NCBI RefSeq assembly: GCF_001591345.1
Contig: NZ_BCUS01000011.1
Span: 1-64,000 of the forward strand
Length of the DNA: 64,000 nucleotides
From: Variovorax boronicumulans NBRC 103145
GTDB taxonomy: Bacteria; Pseudomonadota; Gammaproteobacteria; Burkholderiales; Burkholderiaceae_C
Direction: 5' to 3'
Shown here: positions 10,511-19,705 of the stretch, one piece after another
Numbering within the stretch: position 1 is the first letter of the stretch
Layout of the letters: every line of letters begins with the position of its first letter
Position numbers and translations under genes: made by a program
The notes under the pieces: generated by a model
Told to the model about the DNA's origin: nothing
Database searches by the model: none
The model's input: only the letters and a program-made list of their open reading frames with translations

Positions 10511-11668
10511 TCAGCGCGCCGCGGCCGCTTGGCCGTGATGGCGCGAGCCGATGTACGCCTCGGGCTCGAACACCATGCCGACGGTGTAGCCGGGCGTCGA
10601 ACGCGGCGTATCGACGGCAGGCCGCCCGCCTTCCGCGCGGCCGGAACCGCCAAGCCAGGTGGACCACCCGAGCTTCTCGGCGTCGTCGAGCCGTGCCGGC
10701 GGGGTGCTGTCGTTGCGCACACGCAGTTCCACCTCCCAGACGAATTCGTAGCCGACAAAGCCGCGCACCCATTCGACGAGCAAGCCCAGGTCCTGCCCCT
10801 GAGGGGTGAAACGCAGGTACTGCTCCAGGCTCAGCGGGCCGAGCACGAGCCGGAACTTGTTCTGCCGGTCGGCCACGACCTCCCCCGCCATGGCCCCGAC
10901 GCCCATGATGCTGGAGGTCCGCGCGCGCCCCAGGTGGCTCTGGTCCTCGGGATCGATCCGGATCCAGTGGCGCACGAACTCCTGCAGCTGCACGGGCACG
11001 GCGAAAAAGTGCGCCAGCGTGGCGGCCAGCCCGTCGGGGTTGCGGGCTTCGCGGGCCAGATGGGTCGAGGCCGCCAACCGGGCGTGCGCGGGCAGCACCG
11101 AATCGCGGATCTCGAGCGGGTCGTGCCCCGTCAGGCGTGCGATGTAGCGGCTGAACGCCTCGTCCTCGGACCGGTCGAGCCCGGCAGCGGCCTGCCCTTG
11201 CGCCCACGCCCGGTACATGTGCGTCAGGTAGCGGTGATGGAACAGGTCGAGAAAGTCCGCGAGGGTGCTGTCGTTGTGGTTTTCCGTGCGGTCCCGCACC
11301 AGTTCGGTGTAGTGCAGCGGCAACGGGCCGTTGGGGCCCAGGAGCCCGAGGCCGTACAGGCGCACGACCGGCAGCGTCGGGTTGTTGCCGGACCGCGTCG
11401 GCGACGCACCCGGCACCCGGCGCTCCGACTCGCCGGGCAGCACCACGCTGGCGATTTCGCGCGGCGCGAAGGTCAAGGCCGCCGCCTGCCCCAAACGGAA
11501 CGGCTCCTGCTGGGGGCGCCTGGCCAAGCCGACGGGGGGATGCTGCAGGTGGGACGCGCCGAAGCGCCTCAACAGGGACAGGAAGCCGAACCTCCACGGC
11601 GCACGCCGCAATCGTCCCAGCATGTCTTGAAGCGTCCCCCCGGGGGCGGCCTCCGGGGACTTCGTCAT
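10511..11668 (-). CDS. tssG: T6SS baseplate subunit TssG
   Basis: This 385-residue protein matches TssG (ImpH/VasB): the N-terminal PWRFGFLSLLRRF element, PLPLHYTELV with the following FLDLFHHRYLTHMYRAW helix, and C-terminal RLVLGPLSLEQYLRFTPQG. TssG normally acts in a TssF2-TssG wedge of the cytoplasmic baseplate. Its usual partners tssE and tssF, which nearly always sit next to it, are not present here. Its ATG overlaps the tagK stop as ATGA, so the two are translationally coupled. Confidence 0.93.
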   Translation of the reverse strand: MTKSPEAAPGGTLQDMLGRLRRAPWRFGFLSLLRRFGASHLQHPPVGLARRPQQEPFRLGQAAALTFAPREIASVVLPGESERRVPGASPTRSGNNPTLPVVRLYGLGLLGPNGPLPLHYTELVRDRTENHNDSTLADFLDLFHHRYLTHMYRAWAQGQAAAGLDRSEDEAFSRYIARLTGHDPLEIRDSVLPAHARLAASTHLAREARNPDGLAATLAHFFAVPVQLQEFVRHWIRIDPEDQSHLGRARTSSIMGVGAMAGEVVADRQNKFRLVLGPLSLEQYLRFTPQGQDLGLLVEWVRGFVGYEFVWEVELRVRNDSTPPARLDDAEKLGWSTWLGGSGRAEGGRPAVDTPRSTPGYTVGMVFEPEAYIGSRHHGQAAAAR

Positions 11669-12780
11669 GGCTTCCCCTCGCCTTCGTCGCTGCCCACGCG
11701 GTGCGGCGTTGTCGACCCCAGGTGAAGATGGCTGTCAGGCGACAGGTCATGGTGCTCTTGCCGTGTCAGGCTGGGCAATGGCGCTCGGCTGTCGCGCGCC
11801 AGTTCCGGGGCGAACAGGCCCAGCACATCCTCGGGCACCTCCTGGTCGAGCAAGCCTGATCTCACGAGGGGCTCGAAGTCTTCGATGATCCGGTCGATGC
11901 CCTCGCGCGGCAGCAGGATGTCGCGCAGCAACGGGTACGGCTCGGCCTGCCGACGCAAGTCGTCGAGCGTGGGCGCGGCTTCGTTGCCCGATGCCAGCAG
12001 GCCCTCCCAGTCGACACGCCCCGAGAGTTGAGCGGGATCGCGCACGACGCGGACGAACTCCTCGTGCAGTTCGTCGAGCAGGCTGGCCGGGCGGCCATCG
12101 CCACGGGCCGGCGGGCTTGCCGGGCGCGCCGCAGGTCGTGCTTGCGCAGCCACGGGGGCATCACCGAGCAGCCCCGCCAGGACATCGGCAACGGGCGACG
12201 GCTGCGCCCCTGCGATGTCGAGAACGCCGAAGGGGTTCGCCAGCACATCCACGTGTTCGTCGCGCTCGCCGCCCTCCGGACGGTCGTTGAAGGCCAGTAC
12301 ACGCAGATCAAAGGGCTGCGCGTCGGACGCGGATGCGGGCGTGTGCGACGCCGCACCTCGGTCGGCATCGGAGGACTCTCGCTGCTCAGGCGCCTTCGTA
12401 CCTGACCGCCTCACGTCGGCCGGGGCACCTTGCTCGACCGTGAAACGCAGCAACCCGAGTTCCAGCGTGTCCCCCGGCGCGACCGGCACGCTCACTCCTG
12501 CGGGCACGCGCTCGCCCCGACACACGCACATCAGCGTGTGGCTGCTGTTCGTCAAACGCCATTCCCCCGCACTGTCGCTCCATGCGATGCGGCACAGATT
12601 GGCCGCGCGCCATTGCGCTTCGCTCTGACGCTCCCCACACAGCTGAAGCGCATCGGCCATGCCGGCGCCGGAGGGAGGGATCGACAACGCGCCACGCCGC
12701 GGCTCCCCGTTGCTGTGCGTGAGTTGCAGGCGCAACGGCGTCTTTTCGGGGTCGCCCTCCCCTGTTTCCATGTGGATCAT
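11665..12780 (-). CDS. tagK: T6SS-associated FHA-domain protein, TagK-like
   Basis: The 371-residue product has an N-terminal FHA-like beta domain (about 15-120; SGEWRLTNSSHTLMCVCRGERV, then PGDTLELGLLRFTVE), a low-complexity linker, and a C-terminal helical region about residues 225-315 (LLDELHEEFVRVV, AEPYPLLRDILLPREGIDRIIEDFEPL) that I associate with TagK of T6SS clusters. FHA domains bind phosphothreonine; whether this one keeps the binding residues cannot be told by eye. The name TagK is from memory of the family and is less certain than the FHA assignment. The gene overlaps tagF and tssG by 4 nt at its ends. Confidence 0.72.
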   Translation of the reverse strand: MIHMETGEGDPEKTPLRLQLTHSNGEPRRGALSIPPSGAGMADALQLCGERQSEAQWRAANLCRIAWSDSAGEWRLTNSSHTLMCVCRGERVPAGVSVPVAPGDTLELGLLRFTVEQGAPADVRRSGTKAPEQRESSDADRGAASHTPASASDAQPFDLRVLAFNDRPEGGERDEHVDVLANPFGVLDIAGAQPSPVADVLAGLLGDAPVAAQARPAARPASPPARGDGRPASLLDELHEEFVRVVRDPAQLSGRVDWEGLLASGNEAAPTLDDLRRQAEPYPLLRDILLPREGIDRIIEDFEPLVRSGLLDQEVPEDVLGLFAPELARDSRAPLPSLTRQEHHDLSPDSHLHLGSTTPHRVGSDEGEGKP

Positions 12781-13523
12781 GGTGCGTCCCCCCAGAGCTT
12801 CTGCAATCGGTTGGCCGCCCCGATGAAGCGCCCTTGCGCGTCCTGCTGCCAGAACGCCATTTCCGCTCGGGCGCCCTGCAGCCGGTTCGGCCAGTCAGCC
12901 CATGGCAGAAAGCGAACGCCTTGCAGCGCCGCAGCGGGATCGTCCGGCAGCGCGGGCCCCGCCCCACGTTCGAGCAATGCCTGCATCTGCCTGCGCCTAT
13001 GCGCGCGGTTGCTCTCGTCCTTCAATCCCGCACGCCCGTCCTGCGACTGTTGCGCGCGCCACAGCGCCCGCACTGTGCGCTCCAGCACACGCAGATCGGC
13101 CGCCCCCTGGGCACAGGCATGCCGGGCCACGGCACGCGCAAGCCAGAACTGCCAATCCAGGGGCTCCTGCACCTGAGCGCCGAAGTGCGCCTGCGTCCAG
13201 CGTGGATGCGCCAGTTGGTAGACAAGCAAGGGGTGGTGCCGACCCACCTTGTCAACGGACGGCGCGATCACGCCCAGCACGAAGCGCCGCCGCGCGAACG
13301 CCAGCGTTCCTGGCGGAAGCACGAAGGCAACGGGAATCGCCATGGCACGTGCCGTGGCGTCCGCTCCGGCATGGCGGCACTGCTGGGCCAGCCAGGGCAT
13401 CCACGCGTCCGGTTCCCCGTGGCGGACGCCGCTGCGAACGAAATCCGCCTGCCCGGGAAGCTCTCCCCAGATGGCGGGCGGGGTGACGTGCCACGCGGCA
13501 CGCAGCATGCTCCACATCCGCAT
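12777..13523 (-). CDS. tagF: T6SS-associated protein TagF (ImpM family)
   Basis: The 248-residue product begins with the TagF/ImpM signature in the form PAIWGELPGQADFVRSG, followed by WMPWLAQ and a VDKVGRHHPLLVY segment, both family features. In Pseudomonas and Agrobacterium TagF is a post-translational repressor of T6SS, working through the FHA protein. Here it is a stand-alone domain; no PppA phosphatase domain is fused to it. It starts 3 nt after tssM ends, and its stop overlaps the tagK ATG. Confidence 0.92.
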   Translation of the reverse strand: MRMWSMLRAAWHVTPPAIWGELPGQADFVRSGVRHGEPDAWMPWLAQQCRHAGADATARAMAIPVAFVLPPGTLAFARRRFVLGVIAPSVDKVGRHHPLLVYQLAHPRWTQAHFGAQVQEPLDWQFWLARAVARHACAQGAADLRVLERTVRALWRAQQSQDGRAGLKDESNRAHRRRQMQALLERGAGPALPDDPAAALQGVRFLPWADWPNRLQGARAEMAFWQQDAQGRFIGAANRLQKLWGDAP

Positions 13524-13526
13524 GGG

Positions 13527-16500
13527 TCAGGCTGCGCGTCCAGGGCAACGAAAGCCCTTGAGCACATCGCTACCGAGGGGATTCGGCTGACTGCCCGAAC
13601 TGACATCGATCAACGCCCTGCGGCCGTCGAACGCATATTCCACGCTCAATCGCCCCGGCGTGGCCGTGCTCACGATGCGCCCTTTCTCCAAGAGCCGAAA
13701 CAAGGCCCACGGTCCATGGGCCAGGAAGGTCGAGGTCGGGTTCGAAATGCGGGGATTGGCCGTGATCTCCGCCATCGCCCCGCCGCGGGGCCCCGGCCAG
13801 TTCACGGCAAAGGCCTGCACCGGGCCATGAACGTAGCGCTGCCCTTGCCCGTCGATGTCGATGACCAGTTCGGTGATGCTGGGCTCGAGCTCGAGCACAC
13901 GCAGGTCGATTTTCCAGGCCAGCTTCTTGCCGCCTGCGTCGCGGAAGAACAGGTCGCGAATCTGCTGTGCGCGGTAGAAGGCATCGAGACTCGGACCACT
14001 CTGGGCCAGAAGCTTGAGCAATTCACCGAGCAAGGTCGGGCCGGAAGTGGCCGGCTTCAGCCCGGCGCCATTGCCTGCCGCCGCGTCGATGCCGACCATG
14101 GCATTGGCCACATTCGGATCCTTGTAGCGCCACGGCCGCACGCTCATGTCGACATAGGGGGCGAGGTGCTTGTTGAAGAACTCGTCCGCAGCCCCGCCTG
14201 CAGCGAACACCAGCGAAAAGTCTTCGATGGACGCGTCCTGCGTCACGGCGGCCAGCGGGTATCGCCCTTCCACGCCGCGCTTGCAGGGCTCGCTGACCTG
14301 CATCGCCATCAACCCCATGATGCGGTCGAGCTGCAGTTGAGCCTGGCTGCGCAGGATGCCGGTGGAGCCGAGCATCACCTTGTCGCCACCGCTGGCGGCC
14401 AGCGCCGTCAGGACCTCACGAAAGGGCGCCGGCAATTTGCCGGCCTCCAGCTTCAAACGGGCGCCGACCTCGGCACCTCCGGGAGGCAGGCTTCCGGCTG
14501 TGAGCGCCGTGTCTGCCACGACCAGCAAGGTGTAGAACTCGTTCAGCAGGCCAGAGATGTTTTCGAGCCCCGGCTTGCCCGCAGCGGCACCGGCGCTGGT
14601 CACGCCAATGTCGGCCTGCCCCGTGACGACCTCGCGCAGCGCGGCGAAGCGGTTGTCGACGATCTGCTTTTCAAGCCGCTCCTCGGCCCGGATGCCGAGG
14701 TTCCGGCCGATGGCGTTGGTCTGCTTGTTCAGTTCGTCGGTGGCCTTGTCGAGGAAGCCTTTTTCCTCCTGCGTGCGAACCACCAGCGGGCGCGACAAGG
14801 TGGTCTCGCGGGCTGCCGCTCTCGCCAACCGTGCCAGCGGAGAGTCCGGCGCGGCAAGCTGCCGCAGCACGCTCAGATCGAAGCCAAGGCTCGTTCCCGT
14901 GGTGTCGCTGCCGCTCACGGTGCGGATCGACTCGAGAAAGGACTCCCAATGCTGGGCGTACTCCGCCAAATACTGGCGCCGGATGTCATCGAGCAGCGGA
15001 TCGTTGCGCAGCTTGCGGGCCGCTTCATCGAGCAGCGCTGGTGTTTTCATTTGCGTGGCCAAGGTCGCGCCGCCCTGCGCGCCGCGCCCCATGACCCATG
15101 CATCGTCGTCGAGGGCCCGCACCACGAATTCCGGCAAGCGCTTGTTGAAGACCTCGTGGTAGCCGTCATAGGTGAACAAGCCTGCCACCCCTTTTTCCAG
15201 GGGCAACCCGCCTGCGCGGGAAAACACGGTCCCGGCTTGGGGTCCGACCGCGCGCACCAGCGTGAACTCCTGGGGCGCCTCGGACAGCATGGCGGCCTTG
15301 GCGCGTTCATAGACGCGCTGACTCGAGGTATTGCTGTCCAGGAAGTTTTGCACTGCGCGCACCAGCGCCTCGTTGGGCAGCGATGCGGACTGCACTGGTC
15401 GAGCACCGGAGAACAGAGCCGTGACATGCCCCACCATCGATGCCCGGCCGCCAAAGGCGGCAGCGCTGTCAGCCCTCTCCCAGTCTTTCAACACCCAGTT
15501 GCGTACATCCTGCGCCCCGCCCTGCATGTAGCGCTCCTTGTCGTGCAGCAGCTTGTAGACGCGCAAGACCTCGTACGCGGTCTTGGCATCGCCGTCATTC
15601 ATGCTCTGCTTCAGCACGCTCTCCATCCGCTGCAGGACGGAGGGAAGCAGGGTGTGATCCTGCAGTTGGGCGTAGGTATCGCTGGCCGCATCCAGCACCG
15701 GAGGCACCGTGTAGAGGCCGTAGAGAAAGCTGCCGGGCGGGTTGTCGATGTCGAGGCCCGAATAGCCCGGCAACTCGCGCGCCCCGCTGAGCACGTCCGG
15801 AACCCCTGCGGGCTTGAAATCGGCGAACAACTGGCGCACCTGCACGGTGAGCGCTTCGGCGCGCTGGCCCACGGCGCTCAGGTACTGGCGGTTGTTGCCG
15901 AAGCTCAGGGCCAGCGCGCCGGCAAGCCACAGGAAGATCACCACGGCCAGCGCATGCCCCGTGAGACGCAACAACCGGAAGCGGAACTCCCAGCGCAGAT
16001 TGGGGCGCACCAGATGCGCCTCGGGAATGATCACCTTGGTCAGCAGGTCCTGCAGAAAGAACCCTTGCTGTCCCCGCATGGGCGAGGCCATTCTTCCCGG
16101 TGGCTTGACCCCCTCTTCGTTGCCGGCCGCAGATGCGCCGCCCGCCCCCAGGCCCAGACTGCGCTGCAGACGCTGAAACAGCGTGCCGGCATCGGCAGGC
16201 ATTTCCAGGTCGGCCTGGGCGCCACTCGTGAAATAGACACCACGCAGCGTGTCGTGCAGCTGGGTTCCGTCGAAACGCGACGCCAGGAACATCTCGTCGA
16301 GCATTGGCACCAGGAGCGCCGACATGCCGGCCAGTTCCTGGGGCAACGCGAACAGGCGCTTCCTGCGGTCGACGTCGAATTCCTCGTTCAACCGGGCGCG
16401 CAAACCCGCCGCCAGGCGGTCCTTGAGCAACGCCAGCTCCGCCTCGATCTGGGCGCGCAGCGGCTCGCGGTCGCGCACCGCCGCGCGCGAGCTCTGGATG

Positions 16501-17594
16501 CCGTGGAACGGCAGCGTGAAGCCCCAGGTCTGGGTGCGGCCTTCACTGGTGAGGGATTGGAAGTACTCGCTGAAGCCCCGCAGCAGATCGATCTTCGTCA
16601 CGATCACATAGACCGGGAAGCGGATGCCGAGCTCCTGGCGCAGATCAGCCAACCGGTCTCGCACCATGCTTGCATGCTCTGCGCGTTCCATCTCGGACAT
16701 CGTGAGCAGCTCGGCCGCATTGAGCGCGACGATGACGCCGTTGAGCGGCGCGCGCGTGCGGTGCTTGCGCAGCAGCCCCAGAAATCCCCGCCACTCAATG
16801 GGGTCCGAGACCGGGTTGCTTTCCTGCGTGGTGTAGCGGCCGGCCGTGTCGATCAACACGGCCTCGTTCGAGAACCACCAGTCGCTGTTCAGCGTGCCGC
16901 CTTCCGACCTGAGCACCATGCTTCTGGACGCGTGCCCCATCTGGCGCGCCAAAGGAAACTGCAGTCCGGCGTTCAGGAGCGCCGTCGTCTTGCCCGCGCC
17001 CGGACTGCCGACGATCATGTACCACGGCAGTTCGTAGAGGTAGCGCTTGCCCTCCAGGATCCTGCGAAGCCCGCCGCGTCCACGCAAACCCTTCAGCTGG
17101 GCCAGGGCACGGGTGACCGTGGCGGTGACTGTCTTGAGCTCCTCTTTCGCGCTGTCGTCCTTGTCGGCATCCTGGCCAAAGCGCAGGAACTTCGCGAGCA
17201 GATCGTCGTTGTTGCGCAAGGCCTGCCAGAGACGGTAGAGCCAGTACACCGCGTACATCACAAGGATGGCGCAGATGACCATGGTGCGCACCCAGAGCGG
17301 CGCCAATGGCTTCGCCGCCCCGATGGCCAGCAGAGGCCCTGCATGCCATACGAGCAGGCAGAGCGCAGCCACGCCCAACAGGCTGTAGGGGCCCGACACC
17401 ATCCAGAGAAGGCCGAGCACGAGCAGCATGACGATGAAGGTCACGCGCACCCCGACCGAGGCGAAGGGGCGAAGCCCATCCACCGCGAGCAGCGGGCCGA
17501 TGAACCAGATCGCGAGGGCCAGCAGCACCATCGCGAGGAAGGCCAGCATCTGTCGGGAAAACAGGAAGGCCAGGAACTGTTTGAGATATTGCAT
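13527..17594 (-). CDS. tssM: T6SS membrane complex subunit TssM (IcmF/VasK family)
   Basis: At 1355 residues this is longer than many TssM proteins. It has four apparent N-terminal membrane segments (about 18-38, 49-68, 70-92 and 102-120) where two are usual, then an IcmF NTPase domain with an intact Walker A GSPGAGKTT (196-204), and another membrane helix (LAVVIFLWLAGALALSF) before the large periplasmic domain that contacts TssJ. The protein forms the envelope-spanning channel with TssL and TssJ. The gene lies 24 nt after tssL and 3 nt before tagF. An intact P-loop suggests ATP binding, which some TssM proteins have lost. Confidence 0.96.
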   Translation of the reverse strand: MQYLKQFLAFLFSRQMLAFLAMVLLALAIWFIGPLLAVDGLRPFASVGVRVTFIVMLLVLGLLWMVSGPYSLLGVAALCLLVWHAGPLLAIGAAKPLAPLWVRTMVICAILVMYAVYWLYRLWQALRNNDDLLAKFLRFGQDADKDDSAKEELKTVTATVTRALAQLKGLRGRGGLRRILEGKRYLYELPWYMIVGSPGAGKTTALLNAGLQFPLARQMGHASRSMVLRSEGGTLNSDWWFSNEAVLIDTAGRYTTQESNPVSDPIEWRGFLGLLRKHRTRAPLNGVIVALNAAELLTMSEMERAEHASMVRDRLADLRQELGIRFPVYVIVTKIDLLRGFSEYFQSLTSEGRTQTWGFTLPFHGIQSSRAAVRDREPLRAQIEAELALLKDRLAAGLRARLNEEFDVDRRKRLFALPQELAGMSALLVPMLDEMFLASRFDGTQLHDTLRGVYFTSGAQADLEMPADAGTLFQRLQRSLGLGAGGASAAGNEEGVKPPGRMASPMRGQQGFFLQDLLTKVIIPEAHLVRPNLRWEFRFRLLRLTGHALAVVIFLWLAGALALSFGNNRQYLSAVGQRAEALTVQVRQLFADFKPAGVPDVLSGARELPGYSGLDIDNPPGSFLYGLYTVPPVLDAASDTYAQLQDHTLLPSVLQRMESVLKQSMNDGDAKTAYEVLRVYKLLHDKERYMQGGAQDVRNWVLKDWERADSAAAFGGRASMVGHVTALFSGARPVQSASLPNEALVRAVQNFLDSNTSSQRVYERAKAAMLSEAPQEFTLVRAVGPQAGTVFSRAGGLPLEKGVAGLFTYDGYHEVFNKRLPEFVVRALDDDAWVMGRGAQGGATLATQMKTPALLDEAARKLRNDPLLDDIRRQYLAEYAQHWESFLESIRTVSGSDTTGTSLGFDLSVLRQLAAPDSPLARLARAAARETTLSRPLVVRTQEEKGFLDKATDELNKQTNAIGRNLGIRAEERLEKQIVDNRFAALREVVTGQADIGVTSAGAAAGKPGLENISGLLNEFYTLLVVADTALTAGSLPPGGAEVGARLKLEAGKLPAPFREVLTALAASGGDKVMLGSTGILRSQAQLQLDRIMGLMAMQVSEPCKRGVEGRYPLAAVTQDASIEDFSLVFAAGGAADEFFNKHLAPYVDMSVRPWRYKDPNVANAMVGIDAAAGNGAGLKPATSGPTLLGELLKLLAQSGPSLDAFYRAQQIRDLFFRDAGGKKLAWKIDLRVLELEPSITELVIDIDGQGQRYVHGPVQAFAVNWPGPRGGAMAEITANPRISNPTSTFLAHGPWALFRLLEKGRIVSTATPGRLSVEYAFDGRRALIDVSSGSQPNPLGSDVLKGFRCPGRAA

Positions 17595-17618
17595 GAGTGA
17601 TGGATTCCTGCCTTGCGT

Positions 17619-18983
17619 CTAGCGCGGGGCGACGGCTGGCGGCTTCACTGGACCCGCGCTGGCGTTGGCGCTGACGCCAGTGCCCTGCGTGACCATGATG
17701 TCGACGCGCCGGTTGCGGGCACGTCCCGCAGCAGTGGCGCTGTCTGCGATGGGAACCGTGGCGCCGCGCCCCTCGGTCTGGATGCGCGACGGCACGACGC
17801 CCTTGCCCGTCAGCACTTCGGCCACGGCCTGTGCCCGCTTCTCGCTCAGGACCTGGTTGTCGGGAAACTCGCGCGTGCGAATCGGCTGGTTGTCCGAATG
17901 GCCGGTGATCTGGACCGTGCCGGAGACCTGGTTGATCTCGTCAGCCACCTTCGCCAGCACGGGAAGAATCCGTGCACTGAGGCGCGCCTGACCGAGGACG
18001 AACATCTCGTCGCCCTTGAAGGTGACGATGCTGCGGCGCTCGTCTTCGTCCACGCTCACCGTTTCTCGCTCGATTTCGCTCGCCAGCAATTCCTTCAGGC
18101 GCAGCGGCTTGACGGGAGGCGCCGGCGGGGGACGCAGCCGGCCGATGGCTGCAATGCGCTGCTGCAGATCGGCGCTTGACTGCAACAGCTGGTACTTGTA
18201 CCAGGCAAACAGGCCGAACAGGATCAGCGTCAGCACCGAGCCAGTGACCCACACCGGCACACTGCGCAGCAAGCGAAACTTGCCAGCCCCCACACCCTTC
18301 CAATGCGGCGACAGGTCGCTCGGGACATCGCCGCGCGCGTTGCCCAGCAAAGAGAACAGCCGATGACGAACCGTTTCAAGCTGCCGGCGCCCGTTCGCCG
18401 CGGTGCTGAAGCGACCTTCGAAACCCAGCCCGAGGATCTGGTACAGCACTTCGAGCAGATCCACGTGCTCTTGCGGGCTCGCGGCGAGGCGGCCCACGAG
18501 AAGGAAGAACTTGTCACCGCCTTTGGTATCGCCGTGAAATTTCGCGGCCAGCTGTTGGCCAGCCCAGATACCGGCCTCTCCGCCCTGCCCGCCGCCCCAC
18601 GGCGTGCTGTTGGCCGCTTCGTCGAGCGCAGTGCACAGCGCGTAGCTCGCGGCCACCACATGTTCGTGCCGGACCTGCGCAGTGGTGCAGATGGATTGGA
18701 AAGCGGCCACCTCGCGCTCGAGCAACTGATGGAACAACGCCACGCCGTCGCTTTCCAGCGCAGCGGGCATGTCTGCCAGGGCCCGCAGCAAGGGCTGGGC
18801 CGCCTCCAGCAAAGGATTCTGAGCCGCGGCGACCACGGTCAGGCGCTCCTGCGTCGAGGACTCGGACACCAGATGTGCGACGTCGGCCGACTCGCCGAAC
18901 AGTTCTCCATCGTCGGATCCGTCGCCTGGGGCGGTTTCACCGCCTCCCGCGGGCGCCTCGTTGAATTCTTCTTTGTAGAGCAT
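17619..18983 (-). CDS. tssL: T6SS membrane protein TssL (DotU/IcmH) with C-terminal OmpA-like domain
   Basis: The 454-residue product has a cytoplasmic DotU domain (about 55-250, with CTALDEAANSTPWG and the WAGQQLAAKFHGDTKGGDKFF segment), one membrane helix (VWVTGSVLTLILFGLFAWY, about 270) and a periplasmic OmpA_C domain (about 340-435: VQITGHSDNQPIR, LSEKRAQAVAEVL, RRVDIMV). The OmpA domain is expected to bind peptidoglycan, doing in one chain what separate TagL or TagN proteins do elsewhere. ATG 18983 starts the family-like region. The gene lies 53 nt after the beta-helix gene and 24 nt before tssM. Confidence 0.94.
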   Translation of the reverse strand: MLYKEEFNEAPAGGGETAPGDGSDDGELFGESADVAHLVSESSTQERLTVVAAAQNPLLEAAQPLLRALADMPAALESDGVALFHQLLEREVAAFQSICTTAQVRHEHVVAASYALCTALDEAANSTPWGGGQGGEAGIWAGQQLAAKFHGDTKGGDKFFLLVGRLAASPQEHVDLLEVLYQILGLGFEGRFSTAANGRRQLETVRHRLFSLLGNARGDVPSDLSPHWKGVGAGKFRLLRSVPVWVTGSVLTLILFGLFAWYKYQLLQSSADLQQRIAAIGRLRPPPAPPVKPLRLKELLASEIERETVSVDEDERRSIVTFKGDEMFVLGQARLSARILPVLAKVADEINQVSGTVQITGHSDNQPIRTREFPDNQVLSEKRAQAVAEVLTGKGVVPSRIQTEGRGATVPIADSATAAGRARNRRVDIMVTQGTGVSANASAGPVKPPAVAPR

Positions 18984-19036
18984 TGGAGCGTTGGAAAAAT
19001 GAACGGGCCGAGCCCGATGAAAAAAACGAAGACTGC

Positions 19037-19693
19037 TCAGGCCTCGCACTCTGAGCTGTCGTTGACGATCTGCTCGAAGCTGCTGTTCTGGATGTGGCTG
19101 GTCTTCATGCGGCAATCGACCATCCGCCACACGCCGGAGCCCTGCGAGTTGTCGATCAGGACGGTGGCCGCCAGCGGTGTCCCGCGCCGGCGCTGGCGGC
19201 CGATGGCGAAGGTCATGTGGTCGAACCGGCAGTCGTCGATGGTCAGACGGGTGCCGGCCACCAGCACTTCACCGCGACCTGTGCAATTGCGAAAGGTGAC
19301 CTCCCCCATGCACCCCACGCCTTCGTGCGCCGCGGGTGCAGAGCTTCCGCCGTCAAAGCTGCACGCCTGGAACAGGACGCCGGTGCTTCCATCGCCCCCA
19401 CAGACGATCGAACGCCCAGCCGAACTGCATTGGGTGAAGCTCACATCGGTCATCACGCCGAAGTCGTGATGGGGTGCCAGAAACCGGCAGTCGATGAATT
19501 TGCAGCCCGACATCGATGCCAGCTTGATGTTGCCGTCCCCTGCGAAGTCGCATCCGACAAAGGTCAGGTTCTTCCAGGACACGCCGACGAAGGCGCCCGA
19601 GGCCATGTGCGCACCGGCGATGGTCATCGCGGCCGAACTGCCGTCGAGCAGGCGGATGTACTCTTTCTGGAGACTGGTGATGGGTGTGGTCAT
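19037..19693 (-). CDS. Cysteine-ladder right-handed beta-helix (pentapeptide-like) protein inside the T6SS operon
   Basis: The 218-residue product has no recognisable enzyme domain. From residue 44 a motif of the form xFxxC(D/R/S/T)x recurs about every 20 residues: TFVGCDF (44), KFIDCRF (65), SFTQCSS (85), LFQACSF (107), TFRNCTG (133), TIDDCRF (151) and MVDCRM (191). That pattern fits a right-handed beta-helix with cysteines stacked on one face (C48, C69, C89, C111, C137, C155, C194), related to pentapeptide-repeat proteins. There is no signal peptide, so it should be cytoplasmic. It starts 12 nt after the fatty acid hydroxylase gene and precedes tssL. Pentapeptide-repeat genes are known in some T6SS clusters, with unclear roles. 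Confidence 0.78.
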   Translation of the reverse strand: MTTPITSLQKEYIRLLDGSSAAMTIAGAHMASGAFVGVSWKNLTFVGCDFAGDGNIKLASMSGCKFIDCRFLAPHHDFGVMTDVSFTQCSSAGRSIVCGGDGSTGVLFQACSFDGGSSAPAAHEGVGCMGEVTFRNCTGRGEVLVAGTRLTIDDCRFDHMTFAIGRQRRRGTPLAATVLIDNSQGSGVWRMVDCRMKTSHIQNSSFEQIVNDSSECEA

Positions 19694-19705
19694 CTGCGCC
19701 TCCGA

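Noticed and set aside
12834..17600. A very long open frame antisense to tssM (about 1588 codons), and similar ones antisense to carB and to sbcB-cls
   Set aside because: Long antisense frames are expected in GC-rich DNA with strong third-position bias. The translations are compositionally odd and match no family, while the opposite strand encodes clear proteins.
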